Below, piece after piece: positions 30,615 through 38,621 of a DNA stretch of 41,467 bases. The notes under the pieces were generated by a model. That model searched no databases and was not told the origin of the DNA. It saw only the letters and a program-made list of their open reading frames with translations. How positions within the stretch are numbered: position 1 is the first letter of the stretch; each line of letters opens with the position of its first letter. Position numbers and translations under genes: made by a program. The DNA is from Acidimicrobiia bacterium. GTDB lineage: Bacteria; Actinomycetota; Acidimicrobiia; Spongiisociales; ZC4RG35. The stretch is from NCBI GenBank assembly GCA_017577575.1, contig PKRG01000026.1, positions 1 through 41,467 on the forward strand, written 5' to 3'.

Positions 30615-32680
30615 GACGCCTCCCACACGAGGGACAGGTCGGCGGGGCTCATCGGGTTGTCCCCGAACTGGTTCTCGCCGATCAATCGCACGTACACCTC
30701 CCCGTCGGGGGAGACGGCCTGGGGCGGCAAGGGGTCGGCGACCTCGAACGGCTCGAACGCCTCCGTCTCCCAGTTCCAGACTTCGTACCCCGCCGGGGCC
30801 ACCCCGAAGCGGTGCTCGGCCGCCAGACGCACCTCCAGCGCCGGGTCGGGTAACCGGAACCGCACGGTCATCTCGTCGGTCGACACCACCTTCTGGAACC
30901 CCCAGTCGAGCCAGTTGATGAACCCGACCCCGACCACGCTGGCCGGCGCCGACGAGGACGAGCCCGATTCGGCGTCCCCCGCCTCCAACAGCACCAGTGT
31001 CTGGCCGGGGATCTCGGTGGGCCCGTCCGCGACCGACACCCCCGGCTGGAAATCGCCGGTGATGCCCACGAAATAGATGGAGTCGTCATTGGTCTTCGTC
31101 CACAGCACCTCGCTCAAGGGCCAGAGGCTGTTGGCCAGGGCGGGATCCTCCCAGATCCGGTCGCGGTTCATCAGGGCGTCCACGAAGGTCATGCCGAAAT
31201 CACCTCCTGCCCGTGGGACCGCCACGGATGCCGAGGAGCCGGCAGCCAGCTCCCCGCTTCCGAGCGTCGAAGAGCTCCCGTGGATGGCGCCCCACGCCCA
31301 GAAATCGAACGGCGACCGGTTCTCGACCGTCAGCTGGCCGTCGACCACCGTGACGACGGGGAGGGGGATCCCCGGGTCGGAGCGGAGGATCCCCACCCCC
31401 GTGAACCCGAGCTGGTCCAGTTCGAGGGTGGCTGTTCCCTCTCCTTCCAGACGCAGTTCCGTCGCCGCCGACCCGAACAGGGACGGCTCGGGGAACACGG
31501 TCCCGCCATCGAAGGTCAGGCGCCTCTCGCCGGCGACACCGGCGGCCACCATGACCGCCGACTCGGCGACCACCCCGCCGTCGTCGACGACGACCGAGGC
31601 ATGGGTGAGGTTGGTGCCGGCGATCCGCTGGCGGCCCGCCACCCAGAAGCCGGCGACGGCGATCACCGACAGGGCGGGGATCGTGACCCACGCCCAATCC
31701 CGCTTCCCGATACGGGACAGGACGAAGAAGTTCACGGGCCCGACCACGACGGCGAAAGCCAGGATGGCGCCCAGCAGCCACGGGATCTCCGGCACCTGAC
31801 GCGACCCCGCCTCCGATGCCGACCGCAACAGGGCCGTCGGGTCGTTGAACTGCCAGCCGGGCATCGTGGCGAGGTCGAGGGGGACCGGCCGGAGGATGGC
31901 AGACCAGTCGGAGTCGCTGCGTGAGGCCAGCGACTCCACGACGATCACAGCTCCGTTCCCCTCGGCCCGCCGGCTCACGCCGTCCGGCCCCATCGGCACG
32001 GTGGGGCCGATCGAGGGCGCCAGCGAGGCATCGACGACGACCGCTCCCCCGCCGTCCGCCCACTCCAGCGCCGCCTCCAGCGCCGCTTCGCCTCCTCTGC
32101 CTATCACGAGGTAGTCGACGACTGCGAGTTGGGAAGGCGTGATGTCGTCGGAGACGGCGAACGCCACCACCGGACGCCCCGTGACCACGCCGCGGACCCT
32201 GCTGAGGGTGTCGACCAGCTCCGGAGCGCCGACCACGCCCACCACGAGCTCGGATTGGCCGGGGTGGCGGATGGCGACCTGCTCCCGGGCGATGCGCTCG
32301 CCGTCTCCGGCCAGGACCTCGAGCTGCAGCCGCGACCCGTCGGCGAGCGCCGGGATCGTGAGGTCGTAGCGATGCTCCGAGCCGGCCGGGACCTCGATGG
32401 GCCGCGAGACGGAGATGCCCGCCCCGCTGACGCGCATCCGGCCGCTGATCAGCAGCGGGCTGGAGATCGTGACCGATATCTGGGTCGGCTGGTCGGGAGG
32501 GCTGTACCCACCGAGGCCGACTTCGACCGAGAGGTCCGGGCCGGACGGCGCCTGGCTGGTCTGGGCAGCCACCGCCGGGTGGCCCGGCCTCGTCGACAGG
32601 GCATCGGTCGATTGGGTATGTGAAGCCAAGGCAGGCACCACGACGAGCGCTGCCACGAGAAAGATTCTGACCACGGGCAT
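30611..32680 (-). CDS. Large envelope protein with signal and central membrane segment, first gene of MoxR/vWA/ABC run
   Basis: I do not recognise a named family with certainty. The 689-residue product starts with an uncleaved or cleaved signal (RIFLVAALVVVPALA), then about 280 residues with beta-rich segments, an uncharged pair of helices around 300-345 (LLGAILAFAVVVGPVNFFVLS and IPALSVIAVAGFWVAG), and a long beta-rich C-terminal part with Trp/Phe-rich segments ending PMSPADLSLVWEAS. Such a layout puts both large domains outside the cytoplasm. The gene overlaps the ABC ATPase by 4 bp (GTGA), and its mRNA seems to start the operon. It may be a substrate-binding or scaffold part of the complex. 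The start codon is uncertain: no clear Shine-Dalgarno site or -10 box at leaderless distance is visible. Confidence 0.7.
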   Translation of the reverse strand: MPVVRIFLVAALVVVPALASHTQSTDALSTRPGHPAVAAQTSQAPSGPDLSVEVGLGGYSPPDQPTQISVTISSPLLISGRMRVSGAGISVSRPIEVPAGSEHRYDLTIPALADGSRLQLEVLAGDGERIAREQVAIRHPGQSELVVGVVGAPELVDTLSRVRGVVTGRPVVAFAVSDDITPSQLAVVDYLVIGRGGEAALEAALEWADGGGAVVVDASLAPSIGPTVPMGPDGVSRRAEGNGAVIVVESLASRSDSDWSAILRPVPLDLATMPGWQFNDPTALLRSASEAGSRQVPEIPWLLGAILAFAVVVGPVNFFVLSRIGKRDWAWVTIPALSVIAVAGFWVAGRQRIAGTNLTHASVVVDDGGVVAESAVMVAAGVAGERRLTFDGGTVFPEPSLFGSAATELRLEGEGTATLELDQLGFTGVGILRSDPGIPLPVVTVVDGQLTVENRSPFDFWAWGAIHGSSSTLGSGELAAGSSASVAVPRAGGDFGMTFVDALMNRDRIWEDPALANSLWPLSEVLWTKTNDDSIYFVGITGDFQPGVSVADGPTEIPGQTLVLLEAGDAESGSSSSAPASVVGVGFINWLDWGFQKVVSTDEMTVRFRLPDPALEVRLAAEHRFGVAPAGYEVWNWETEAFEPFEVADPLPPQAVSPDGEVYVRLIGENQFGDNPMSPADLSLVWEAS

Positions 32681-32757
32681 GAGACGTCCGGAAAGACTCG
32701 CAGGTTCCCTCGCCGTGGTCTAGCGATACCCCGCCCGATGCCCGGGCGCGGTGCGGC

Positions 32758-33393
32758 TCAGGAGTAGTAGGGGTTGGTGCCGGCGGTGTGGTCGGTGACG
32801 TCGACCACCTGGCCGAGCTCGGGGATGGCTTCCTTGAGGATCCGCTCGATGCCCTGGCGCAGGGTGGCCGCCGCCAGTCCGCAGCCCTGGCACCCGCCCA
32901 GCATCCGCAGGTAGGCGGTGTCGCCGTCGACCGACACGAGCTCGGCGGCGCCGCCGTGAGCGGCGATCGCCGGGTTGACCTGGTTGGTGAGGACCTGCTG
33001 GACCTTCTCGGCGAGGGGGCCGGTGAGGTCGCCCTTGGGGGCCGCCATCGGAGGCGGCGCCGGGGTGTTGGGGTTGTTCATCGTCAGCCCCTGGGGCGAC
33101 AACTCCAGAGCCGCCCCCTGCAGGTTGGGAACGTCGGCTTCCGGGATGATGACCGCCAGGTCACCGTGGTACTCGAGACGCTCGTCCTCGGCCCGGTCGG
33201 CGACGGGCACGAAGGCGAGGTCGTAGTTGAACTGGAGCCCCATCACCCCCCGGATGGCGATCCGCAGGGCGTACTCCTCGTCCCCCGGCTCCTGATCGCG
33301 CAGTGTGATGATCATCTCGAGCGCGTCCGGGGCGATGCTCATGACGCGGGTGGCCGTATCGGTGCTGGCGTGGGTGGTGGTGGATTCGCTCAT
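32758..33393 (-). CDS. nfuA: Fe-S cluster carrier protein NfuA-like
   Basis: NfuA-type carriers receive and deliver iron-sulfur clusters. The 211-residue product has an N-terminal HesB/IscA-like domain (about 15-105) and a C-terminal NifU-like domain (about 125-200) with the cluster-binding cysteines Cys168 and Cys171 in GGCQGCG. The N-terminal A-type domain lacks the usual cluster cysteines, as in E. coli NfuA. A Pro/Ala-rich linker near residues 108-118 joins the two. The ATG has a TACACT box 10 nt upstream. The gene is alone between the MoxR/vWA operon and pfkA. Confidence 0.9.
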   Translation of the reverse strand: MSESTTTHASTDTATRVMSIAPDALEMIITLRDQEPGDEEYALRIAIRGVMGLQFNYDLAFVPVADRAEDERLEYHGDLAVIIPEADVPNLQGAALELSPQGLTMNNPNTPAPPPMAAPKGDLTGPLAEKVQQVLTNQVNPAIAAHGGAAELVSVDGDTAYLRMLGGCQGCGLAAATLRQGIERILKEAIPELGQVVDVTDHTAGTNPYYS

Positions 33394-33403
33394 CGGTCAG
33401 CCC

Positions 33404-33409
33404 AGTGTA
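33404..33409 (-). promoter_or_regulatory. -10 box for nfuA
   Basis: TACACT on the minus strand ends 10 nt before the ATG of nfuA. It would give a leader of only a few bases. No clear -35 is seen. Confidence 0.4.
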
Positions 33410-33422
33410 CCGGCCCCCGGGT

Positions 33423-33448
33423 ATTTCACACAGCGCCGTGTTGGAAAT
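33423..33448 (-). terminator. Weak hairpin between pfkA and nfuA
   Basis: ATTTC and ACAC (33423-33431) pair with GTGT and GAAAT (33438-33448) around a 6-nt loop, with a 2-nt bulge. It lies just downstream of the pfkA stop, but there is no T-run, so it is at best a weak terminator. Confidence 0.25.
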
Positions 33449-33453
33449 CTGGG

Positions 33454-34539
33454 TCAGATCGAGAGGACCCCGTGGATCTCCTCCATCCTCCGCACCCGGT
33501 CGATCGTCACGTGGCTCGAGCCGTCGAGGAGGGCTTCGGTCTCGGCGATCACGTCGGGGATGGGGAACAGCTTGATCCAGGTGTCGCTGGTCGGGATCCC
33601 GTTCTGCTCCTCGATGTTCCATCCGGCCATCACGTCGGTGTGGCCGTCGAGAACGGCGTTGACGGCAACGAGGCCGAACCGGCCGGCGATGAGCCGGTCC
33701 CGGAAAGAGGGGTTGCCGCCCCGGACGATGTGGCCGAGGATGGTCCCCCGGATCTCGATCTCGTCGGATCCCATCTCCTGGCGGACCCGGTCCACCAGCT
33801 CCTCGGTGGGGATCTGCACGCCTTCCGCCTTGAGGATCAGCACCCGCCGCTTCTCCCGGGAGGCATCGAAGCTCTGGTGGAGGACGTCGACCACGGCTTT
33901 GACGATCTCGTCGGGGCCCCGCCCTTGCTCGGGGAGCAGGACGGCGTCGGCGGCGGTGGCCACGGCGGCGGCCATCGCCAGGTAGCCCGAGTTGCGCCCC
34001 ATCACCTCCACGATGAACGCTCGGTGATGGGAAGCCGCGGTGTCGGAGATCCGGTCGCAGGCCTCGACGATGGTGTTGAGGGCGGTGTCCACCCCGATCG
34101 ACTCGCGGGTGAGGCCGATGTCGTTGTCGATCGACGCGGGGATGCCGACCACCCTGACGCCGTGCTCGAGGTACAGGTGGTGGGCGCCCTCCATGGTGCC
34201 GTTGCCGCCGATCACGATCAGGCCCTCGAGCGAGTACTCCTCGTAGGTGGCGGCGGCTTGGGACCGGCCCTCCCGGGTCATGAACCGGGGCGAGCGGGCC
34301 GTGCCGAGGACGGTTCCACCCAGCCCACCGGCGTACTCGACGTCGGGCATCGGGCTGAGCGCCGCCCCCTTGCCGGCCCGGCGGGTCAGCGGCCGGAAGC
34401 GACCGTCGATCAGCCCGTCGAATCCGTTGATGATGCCCCACACCGGCGTATCCCGGGCCGCGGCGACCTTGGCCACCGCCCGGATCGCGGCGTTCATGCC
34501 GGGGGCATCTCCTCCGCTCGTCAGTACTCCGATGGCCAC
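33454..34539 (-). CDS. pfkA: 6-phosphofructokinase
   Basis: PfkA phosphorylates fructose-6-phosphate in glycolysis. The 361-residue product has the phosphate-loop signature LTSGGDAPGMNAAIRAV, substrate loop PASIDNDIGLT with the catalytic aspartates, and VEVMGRNSGYLA, which binds fructose-6-phosphate. The nucleotide loop reads IGGNGTM: the Gly normal for ATP-dependent enzymes is kept, but Asn replaces the Asp that usually precedes it, and Ala-Ser replaces Gly-Thr in PGTIDND. ATP use is therefore likely but not certain; pyrophosphate dependence is possible. The GTG start has TACCCT 6 nt upstream, matching a leaderless mRNA, and MAIGVLTSGGDAPG is the expected start. ftsH ends about 35 nt upstream. 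Confidence 0.92.
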   Translation of the reverse strand: MAIGVLTSGGDAPGMNAAIRAVAKVAAARDTPVWGIINGFDGLIDGRFRPLTRRAGKGAALSPMPDVEYAGGLGGTVLGTARSPRFMTREGRSQAAATYEEYSLEGLIVIGGNGTMEGAHHLYLEHGVRVVGIPASIDNDIGLTRESIGVDTALNTIVEACDRISDTAASHHRAFIVEVMGRNSGYLAMAAAVATAADAVLLPEQGRGPDEIVKAVVDVLHQSFDASREKRRVLILKAEGVQIPTEELVDRVRQEMGSDEIEIRGTILGHIVRGGNPSFRDRLIAGRFGLVAVNAVLDGHTDVMAGWNIEEQNGIPTSDTWIKLFPIPDVIAETEALLDGSSHVTIDRVRRMEEIHGVLSI

Positions 34540-34545
34540 GTAACC

Positions 34546-34551
34546 AGGGTA
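34546..34551 (-). promoter_or_regulatory. -10 box for pfkA (leaderless)
   Basis: TACCCT on the minus strand ends 6 nt before the GTG start of pfkA. No Shine-Dalgarno site is present between them. Confidence 0.45.
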
Positions 34552-34574
34552 CCGCCCCGAGACCCGATCGGTGA

Positions 34575-36353
34575 TCAGGCGGCGGCGTCGCCGATGACCT
34601 CGGCGATCCGCTCTTCGTCGAGTGTCTCTTCCTCGAGGAGGGCGGCGACGAGCCGTTCCAGGGCGTCGCGGTGCTCGGTGACGATCCGACGGGCGTCTTC
34701 CAGCGCCTCGGACAGCAGGCGGGCGACGTCCTCTTCGATCCTGCGGGCAGTCTCCGGCGCCAGGGGCTGGGCCTGGTCGTGGATGAAGATCGGCCCCAGG
34801 CTCCCCATGCCGTAGTTGGTGACCATCTCACGGGCCAGCTGGCTGGCGGAGGCGAAGTCGTGGGCGGCGCCGGAGGTGATGTCGTCGCCGAGGAGGATCT
34901 CTTCGGCCGCCCGCCCACCCATCATCGCCCGCAGCGACGCCAGGGCCCGTCGGCGCGTCATGAAAGAGCCCTCGGGAGGGGTGAAGTGGGTCACGCCTCC
35001 CGCCTGACCGCGGGGGACGACCGACACTTTGTGGGGCCGGTCGGCGTCGGGCTGGACGTAAGCGCAGATGGTGTGACCCGCCTCGTGATAGGCGACGATG
35101 CGGCGATCGCGCTCGGTGGGCACGGCGGAGCGACGCTCCAGGCCCAACACGATGCGGTCGAAGGCCGCCTCCAGGTGGTCGTCGGTGACCTGGCTGTCGG
35201 CCGTGCGGGCGGCGAACACCGCTGCCTCGTTGACGAGGCGCTCGAGATCGGACCCGGAGAACCCCACCGTGCGGGCGGCGAGCGACGCGACGTCGATGCC
35301 GGGGGCGGCTTTCACGTTCTGGAGATGGATCTCGAGGATCCGCTGGCGTCCGGCCCGGTCGGGCAGCCCCACGTGGATGTGACGCGTGAACCGGCGCAGC
35401 AGGGCCGGGTCGAGCACGTCGGAGCGATTGGTCGCCGCCATGACCACGATCGGCTGCCGGTTGCTGCGGAAGCCGTCGATCTCGGTGAGGAGCTGGTTGA
35501 GCGTGCTCTCCCTCTCTTCGTTGCCGTTCCCGACGGCGGCGCCGCGACGCCGCCCCACCGCGTCGATCTCGTCGATGAAGATCACCGCCGGTGCCGCCTT
35601 GGCGGCCCGCTCGAACAGGTCGCGCACGCGCTTGGCCCCGACCCCGACGAACATCTCCACGAACTCCGAGGCCGAGACGGCGAAGAACGGAACCTTCGCC
35701 TCGGCGGCGGCGGCGCGGGCCAGCGCGGTCTTCCCGGTCCCGGGGGGCCCTTCGAGCAGCACCCCGCGCGGGGGTTTGGCGCCCAGGCGCTCGAACCGCT
35801 CCGGATCCGACAGGAAGTCGACGACTTCCGACACCTCGACGATCGCCTCGTCGAGACCGCCCAGGCGCTCGAACCCGAAGTCGGGGACGTCCGCCGGCCG
35901 GGTGGCGCGAGCCGAGACCGCCACCCCGCCCGAACGGGCCCGGGTGACGACGAACCAGGCGACGAAGGCGAGCAGCGCCAGCGGCACCAGGGTGGCGGCG
36001 ATGTCGGCCGCCGAAGACTGCGGCGGCTGCACCCGGAAGTCCGGGGCGTGGACCCGCAGCTGAGCCAGGAGAGACTCCTCGGCGGCCTCGAGGTACCGGT
36101 AGCGGTAGGTGAAGGCGCCCTCTTCGTCGTGGCCGGTCCCCCACACCGTCCGGGTGTTGGGGCTGATGTTCACCTCTTCCACGGCGCCGCTGGACAGGGC
36201 GGCCATGAACTCGGTCTCGGTGAACGTCACGGTTCGCTCCCTCGAGGCGAAGACGGCGACTACCGAGACGACCACGATCCCGGCGGCGACGACCAGGAGC
36301 CAGGGGCGGCGGCGCAGGAACGCCACGAGGCGACGGAGCCGGGACTCACCCAT
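34575..36353 (-). CDS. ftsH: ATP-dependent zinc metalloprotease FtsH
   Basis: FtsH is a membrane-anchored AAA+ protease that degrades misfolded membrane and short-lived cytoplasmic proteins. The 592-residue product has two membrane helices (about 18-36 and 118-137) flanking an extracytoplasmic domain, an AAA+ domain with Walker A GPPGTGKT at 212-219, Walker B IFIDEIDAVGRRRG, SRH ATNRSDVLDPALLRRF, and an M41 protease domain with HEAGH at 423-427 and the downstream aspartate in DDITSGAAHDF. ATG 36353 was chosen because MGESRLRRLVAFLRRRPWLL gives the basic start expected before the first helix, with GAGGG 6 nt upstream. It is divergent from the S9 peptidase gene across a 278-bp spacer. Confidence 0.95.
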   Translation of the reverse strand: MGESRLRRLVAFLRRRPWLLVVAAGIVVVSVVAVFASRERTVTFTETEFMAALSSGAVEEVNISPNTRTVWGTGHDEEGAFTYRYRYLEAAEESLLAQLRVHAPDFRVQPPQSSAADIAATLVPLALLAFVAWFVVTRARSGGVAVSARATRPADVPDFGFERLGGLDEAIVEVSEVVDFLSDPERFERLGAKPPRGVLLEGPPGTGKTALARAAAAEAKVPFFAVSASEFVEMFVGVGAKRVRDLFERAAKAAPAVIFIDEIDAVGRRRGAAVGNGNEERESTLNQLLTEIDGFRSNRQPIVVMAATNRSDVLDPALLRRFTRHIHVGLPDRAGRQRILEIHLQNVKAAPGIDVASLAARTVGFSGSDLERLVNEAAVFAARTADSQVTDDHLEAAFDRIVLGLERRSAVPTERDRRIVAYHEAGHTICAYVQPDADRPHKVSVVPRGQAGGVTHFTPPEGSFMTRRRALASLRAMMGGRAAEEILLGDDITSGAAHDFASASQLAREMVTNYGMGSLGPIFIHDQAQPLAPETARRIEEDVARLLSEALEDARRIVTEHRDALERLVAALLEEETLDEERIAEVIGDAAA

Positions 36354-36631
36354 GGCGGTCCCTCGCCGTCGGGAACCGTTTGCAGGAGGAGATGGTGGTG
36401 GACATGCTGGGAACTCGGATTGCTCTGAGGACGGGCGGTCGGACTCGGCCCATGTCGGCCCTCTCACCGGCCGCGGTGACCGAGGGGCCCGGAACGGACG
36501 TCTCGGACGAAGGAGAGTCGACTTCCTAGATCGCCATCCCGGCGGGCGGACTTGAGCGAAAGTACCCCACCTGGCAACTCACACAAAACCGGTCGTCCGG
36601 GCGGGCACGGGCGTGTGCCAACATCGGTCCC
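36354..36631. other. Divergent ftsH/S9-peptidase intergenic region
   Basis: This 278-bp gap holds no convincing ORF. GGAGGAG (36385-36391) lies on the plus strand but is not followed by a real gene. I find no clear -10/-35 pair for ftsH; the only recognisable box is CAACAT at 36619-36624 on the plus side. Confidence 0.4.
36619..36624 (+). promoter_or_regulatory. Possible -10 box for S9 peptidase
   Basis: CAACAT ends 7 nt before the ATG at 36632, the same spacing as the TANNNT boxes elsewhere, but its first base is C, so the match is imperfect. Confidence 0.35.
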
Positions 36632-38554
36632 ATGCAGTACCTCACGGCGGAGAAGATGTGGTCGATTCCCCGTGTGGGCGCCCCAGTGGCGGTCGGCGAC
36701 CACACGCTGATCGTGCCCGTCACCGAATACGACCCCGACACCGACGACCCGACCACGACCCTCTATCGGGTGGACCCCGGCGCGGGCGAGCTCCGCCGCT
36801 ACGCCTCGGGCCGGCTGTCGTCGGTGGCGGCCTCCCACGACGGATCCCGCATCGCCTTCCTCAAGAAGGTGGGCAGCCACGACCAGGTGCACGTCCAGCG
36901 GCTCGACGGAGGCGAGCCCGAGATGGTCACCGAGCTCCCGCTCGGGGCGGTCGGTGTGCGATGGATGCCCGATGGCCGCCTCATAGCTCTCGCCACCCTG
37001 TGGGCGGACCATCCCGACCTCGATGCCACCCGGGCCCACGAGAAGGACGAGAGGGTGACCGCCCGGGCCACCGAGAACGTCGTCTACCGCTACTGGGACT
37101 CGTGGCTCGATCACGTCTACCACCCGGTGGTGATCGACCCCGACTCCGGTGATGTGGTCGATCTCACCCCGGGATCCACTCGGTTCTGGCGGTGGCCCAA
37201 CAGCTTCCAGCCGATCGACGACATCGACGTCTCCCCCGACGGCTCGTTGATCGCTCTGTGCATGGACGACTCGGAGCCGCCCCACCGGGACGTCAGCTGG
37301 TCGATCTTCCTGGTGCGGCCCGACGGGACGGAGCCGAGGCGAATCGACGCGGGGCGGGTGGGCAACAGCCATCGGCCCCGTTTCACCCCCGACGGGAAGG
37401 CCCTGGTCTACGGGTACCAGGAAGAGCCCGATTACTACGCCAGCCCGATGCTCCTGTTCCGCCACGACCTGGAGACCGGGGAGGAGCGCCAGCTCCTGGC
37501 CGGCTGGGACCGCTCGCCGGAAGGATGGACTTTCGCCGCCGACGGGTCCCTCCTCTTCGTCGCCGAGGATCGGGCCCGCTGCCGGCTGTGGCGCCTTCCC
37601 GAGGGCGCAGACGGGCCCGACGCGTTGACCTCGGACGGGTGGGTGACCGATCCGGTCCAGACCTCGGATGGGACGGTCTACGCCCTCTCCCACTCCCTCA
37701 CCTCCCCTCCGGAAGTCCACCGCATCGGGGATTCGGCCTCACCGGTGACGTCGTTCACCGCCGAGGCATGTCGGGACCTGCAGATGGGCGAGGTGCGCGA
37801 GATCCATTTCGAAGGCGCCGACGGAGACCCGGTCCAGATGTTCCTCGTGGACCCGCCGGGTGCGGACCCGTCTGAGGCGCTTCCCCTCGTGCACATGATC
37901 CACGGCGGGCCCCACGGCTCCTTCGGTGACGCCTGGCATTGGCGATGGAACTCCCAGGTGGTGGCCGCGTCGGGCTATCGCGTGGCGTTGGTGAACTTCC
38001 ACGGGTCGACCGGCTGGGGCGACTCCTTCGCCCGCTCCATCCACGGTGCCTGGGGCGATCTCCCCTACCGGGACATCGAAGCCGCCACCGACCATCTCGT
38101 CGCCGCCGGGCTGGCCGACCCGGAGCGGATGGCCGTGACCGGCGGCTCCTACGGCGGCTACCTGGTCGCCTGGATCACGTCACAGACGGACCGCTACGCC
38201 TGTGTCGTCGCCCATGCAGCCGTGACCGACCTTCCGGCCATGTACGCCAGCGACATCGTGCGGAGCCTCGAACGGGCATTCGGATCGGTGCCCTGGGACG
38301 ACATCGACACCGTCAACCGGTTCAGCCCCATCGCCCACGCCAAGGGGTTCTCCACGCCGACGTTGGTGATCCACGGCGACCGCGACGCCCGGGTGCCGGT
38401 GGACCAGGGTCTGGAGTTGTACGGGATCCTGGCCGCCAAGGGGGTTCCCGCCCGGTTGGTGTCCTACCCCGACGAGAACCACTGGGTTCTGCGCCGATCC
38501 AACTCGATCCGCTGGTACGCCGAGGTGCTGGGATGGCTGGAGCGATGGCTCTGA
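36632..38554 (+). CDS. Prolyl oligopeptidase family (S9C) peptidase
   Basis: This 640-residue protein has an N-terminal seven-bladed beta-propeller-like part with repeating strands such as SPDGSLIALCMDD and TPDGKALVYGYQE, and a C-terminal alpha/beta-hydrolase domain with the catalytic triad Ser506 in GGSYGG, Asp585 in HGDRDARV and His617 in DENHWV. HGGPHGSFGD is the S9 oxyanion-region motif. The arrangement and the length match acylaminoacyl peptidase-like S9C enzymes, which cleave short peptides or blocked N-terminal residues in the cytoplasm. There is no signal peptide. The ATG is placed 7 nt after an imperfect -10 box. A strong hairpin terminator follows the gene. The natural substrate is not evident. 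Confidence 0.92.
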   Translation: MQYLTAEKMWSIPRVGAPVAVGDHTLIVPVTEYDPDTDDPTTTLYRVDPGAGELRRYASGRLSSVAASHDGSRIAFLKKVGSHDQVHVQRLDGGEPEMVTELPLGAVGVRWMPDGRLIALATLWADHPDLDATRAHEKDERVTARATENVVYRYWDSWLDHVYHPVVIDPDSGDVVDLTPGSTRFWRWPNSFQPIDDIDVSPDGSLIALCMDDSEPPHRDVSWSIFLVRPDGTEPRRIDAGRVGNSHRPRFTPDGKALVYGYQEEPDYYASPMLLFRHDLETGEERQLLAGWDRSPEGWTFAADGSLLFVAEDRARCRLWRLPEGADGPDALTSDGWVTDPVQTSDGTVYALSHSLTSPPEVHRIGDSASPVTSFTAEACRDLQMGEVREIHFEGADGDPVQMFLVDPPGADPSEALPLVHMIHGGPHGSFGDAWHWRWNSQVVAASGYRVALVNFHGSTGWGDSFARSIHGAWGDLPYRDIEAATDHLVAAGLADPERMAVTGGSYGGYLVAWITSQTDRYACVVAHAAVTDLPAMYASDIVRSLERAFGSVPWDDIDTVNRFSPIAHAKGFSTPTLVIHGDRDARVPVDQGLELYGILAAKGVPARLVSYPDENHWVLRRSNSIRWYAEVLGWLERWL

Positions 38555-38580
38555 ACCCTCGAGTTCGAGTTGAGGTCGAG

Positions 38581-38614
38581 GTCTTACGCGCAGATGTGCG
38601 CGTAAGACGATTTT
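38581..38614 (+). terminator. Hairpin terminator after S9 peptidase
   Basis: GTCTTACGCGCA (38581-38592) pairs perfectly with TGCGCGTAAGAC (38597-38608) across a 4-nt loop GATG, followed by GATTTT. The stem is 12 bp and the T-run is short, so it should terminate on the plus strand. It also lies just before thiN and could affect thiN expression. Confidence 0.7.
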
Positions 38615-38621
38615 GTCATTC

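Noticed and set aside
36354..36467. Longer FtsH start (38 extra residues)
   Set aside because: The extension is Pro/Ser/Arg-rich and unlike FtsH N-termini; MGESRLRRLVAF right before the first helix, with GAGGG upstream, is a better start.
38555..38621. TPP riboswitch upstream of thiN
   Set aside because: The 67-bp gap holds only a simple 12-bp hairpin; none of the conserved TPP-aptamer elements are present and there is no room for them.
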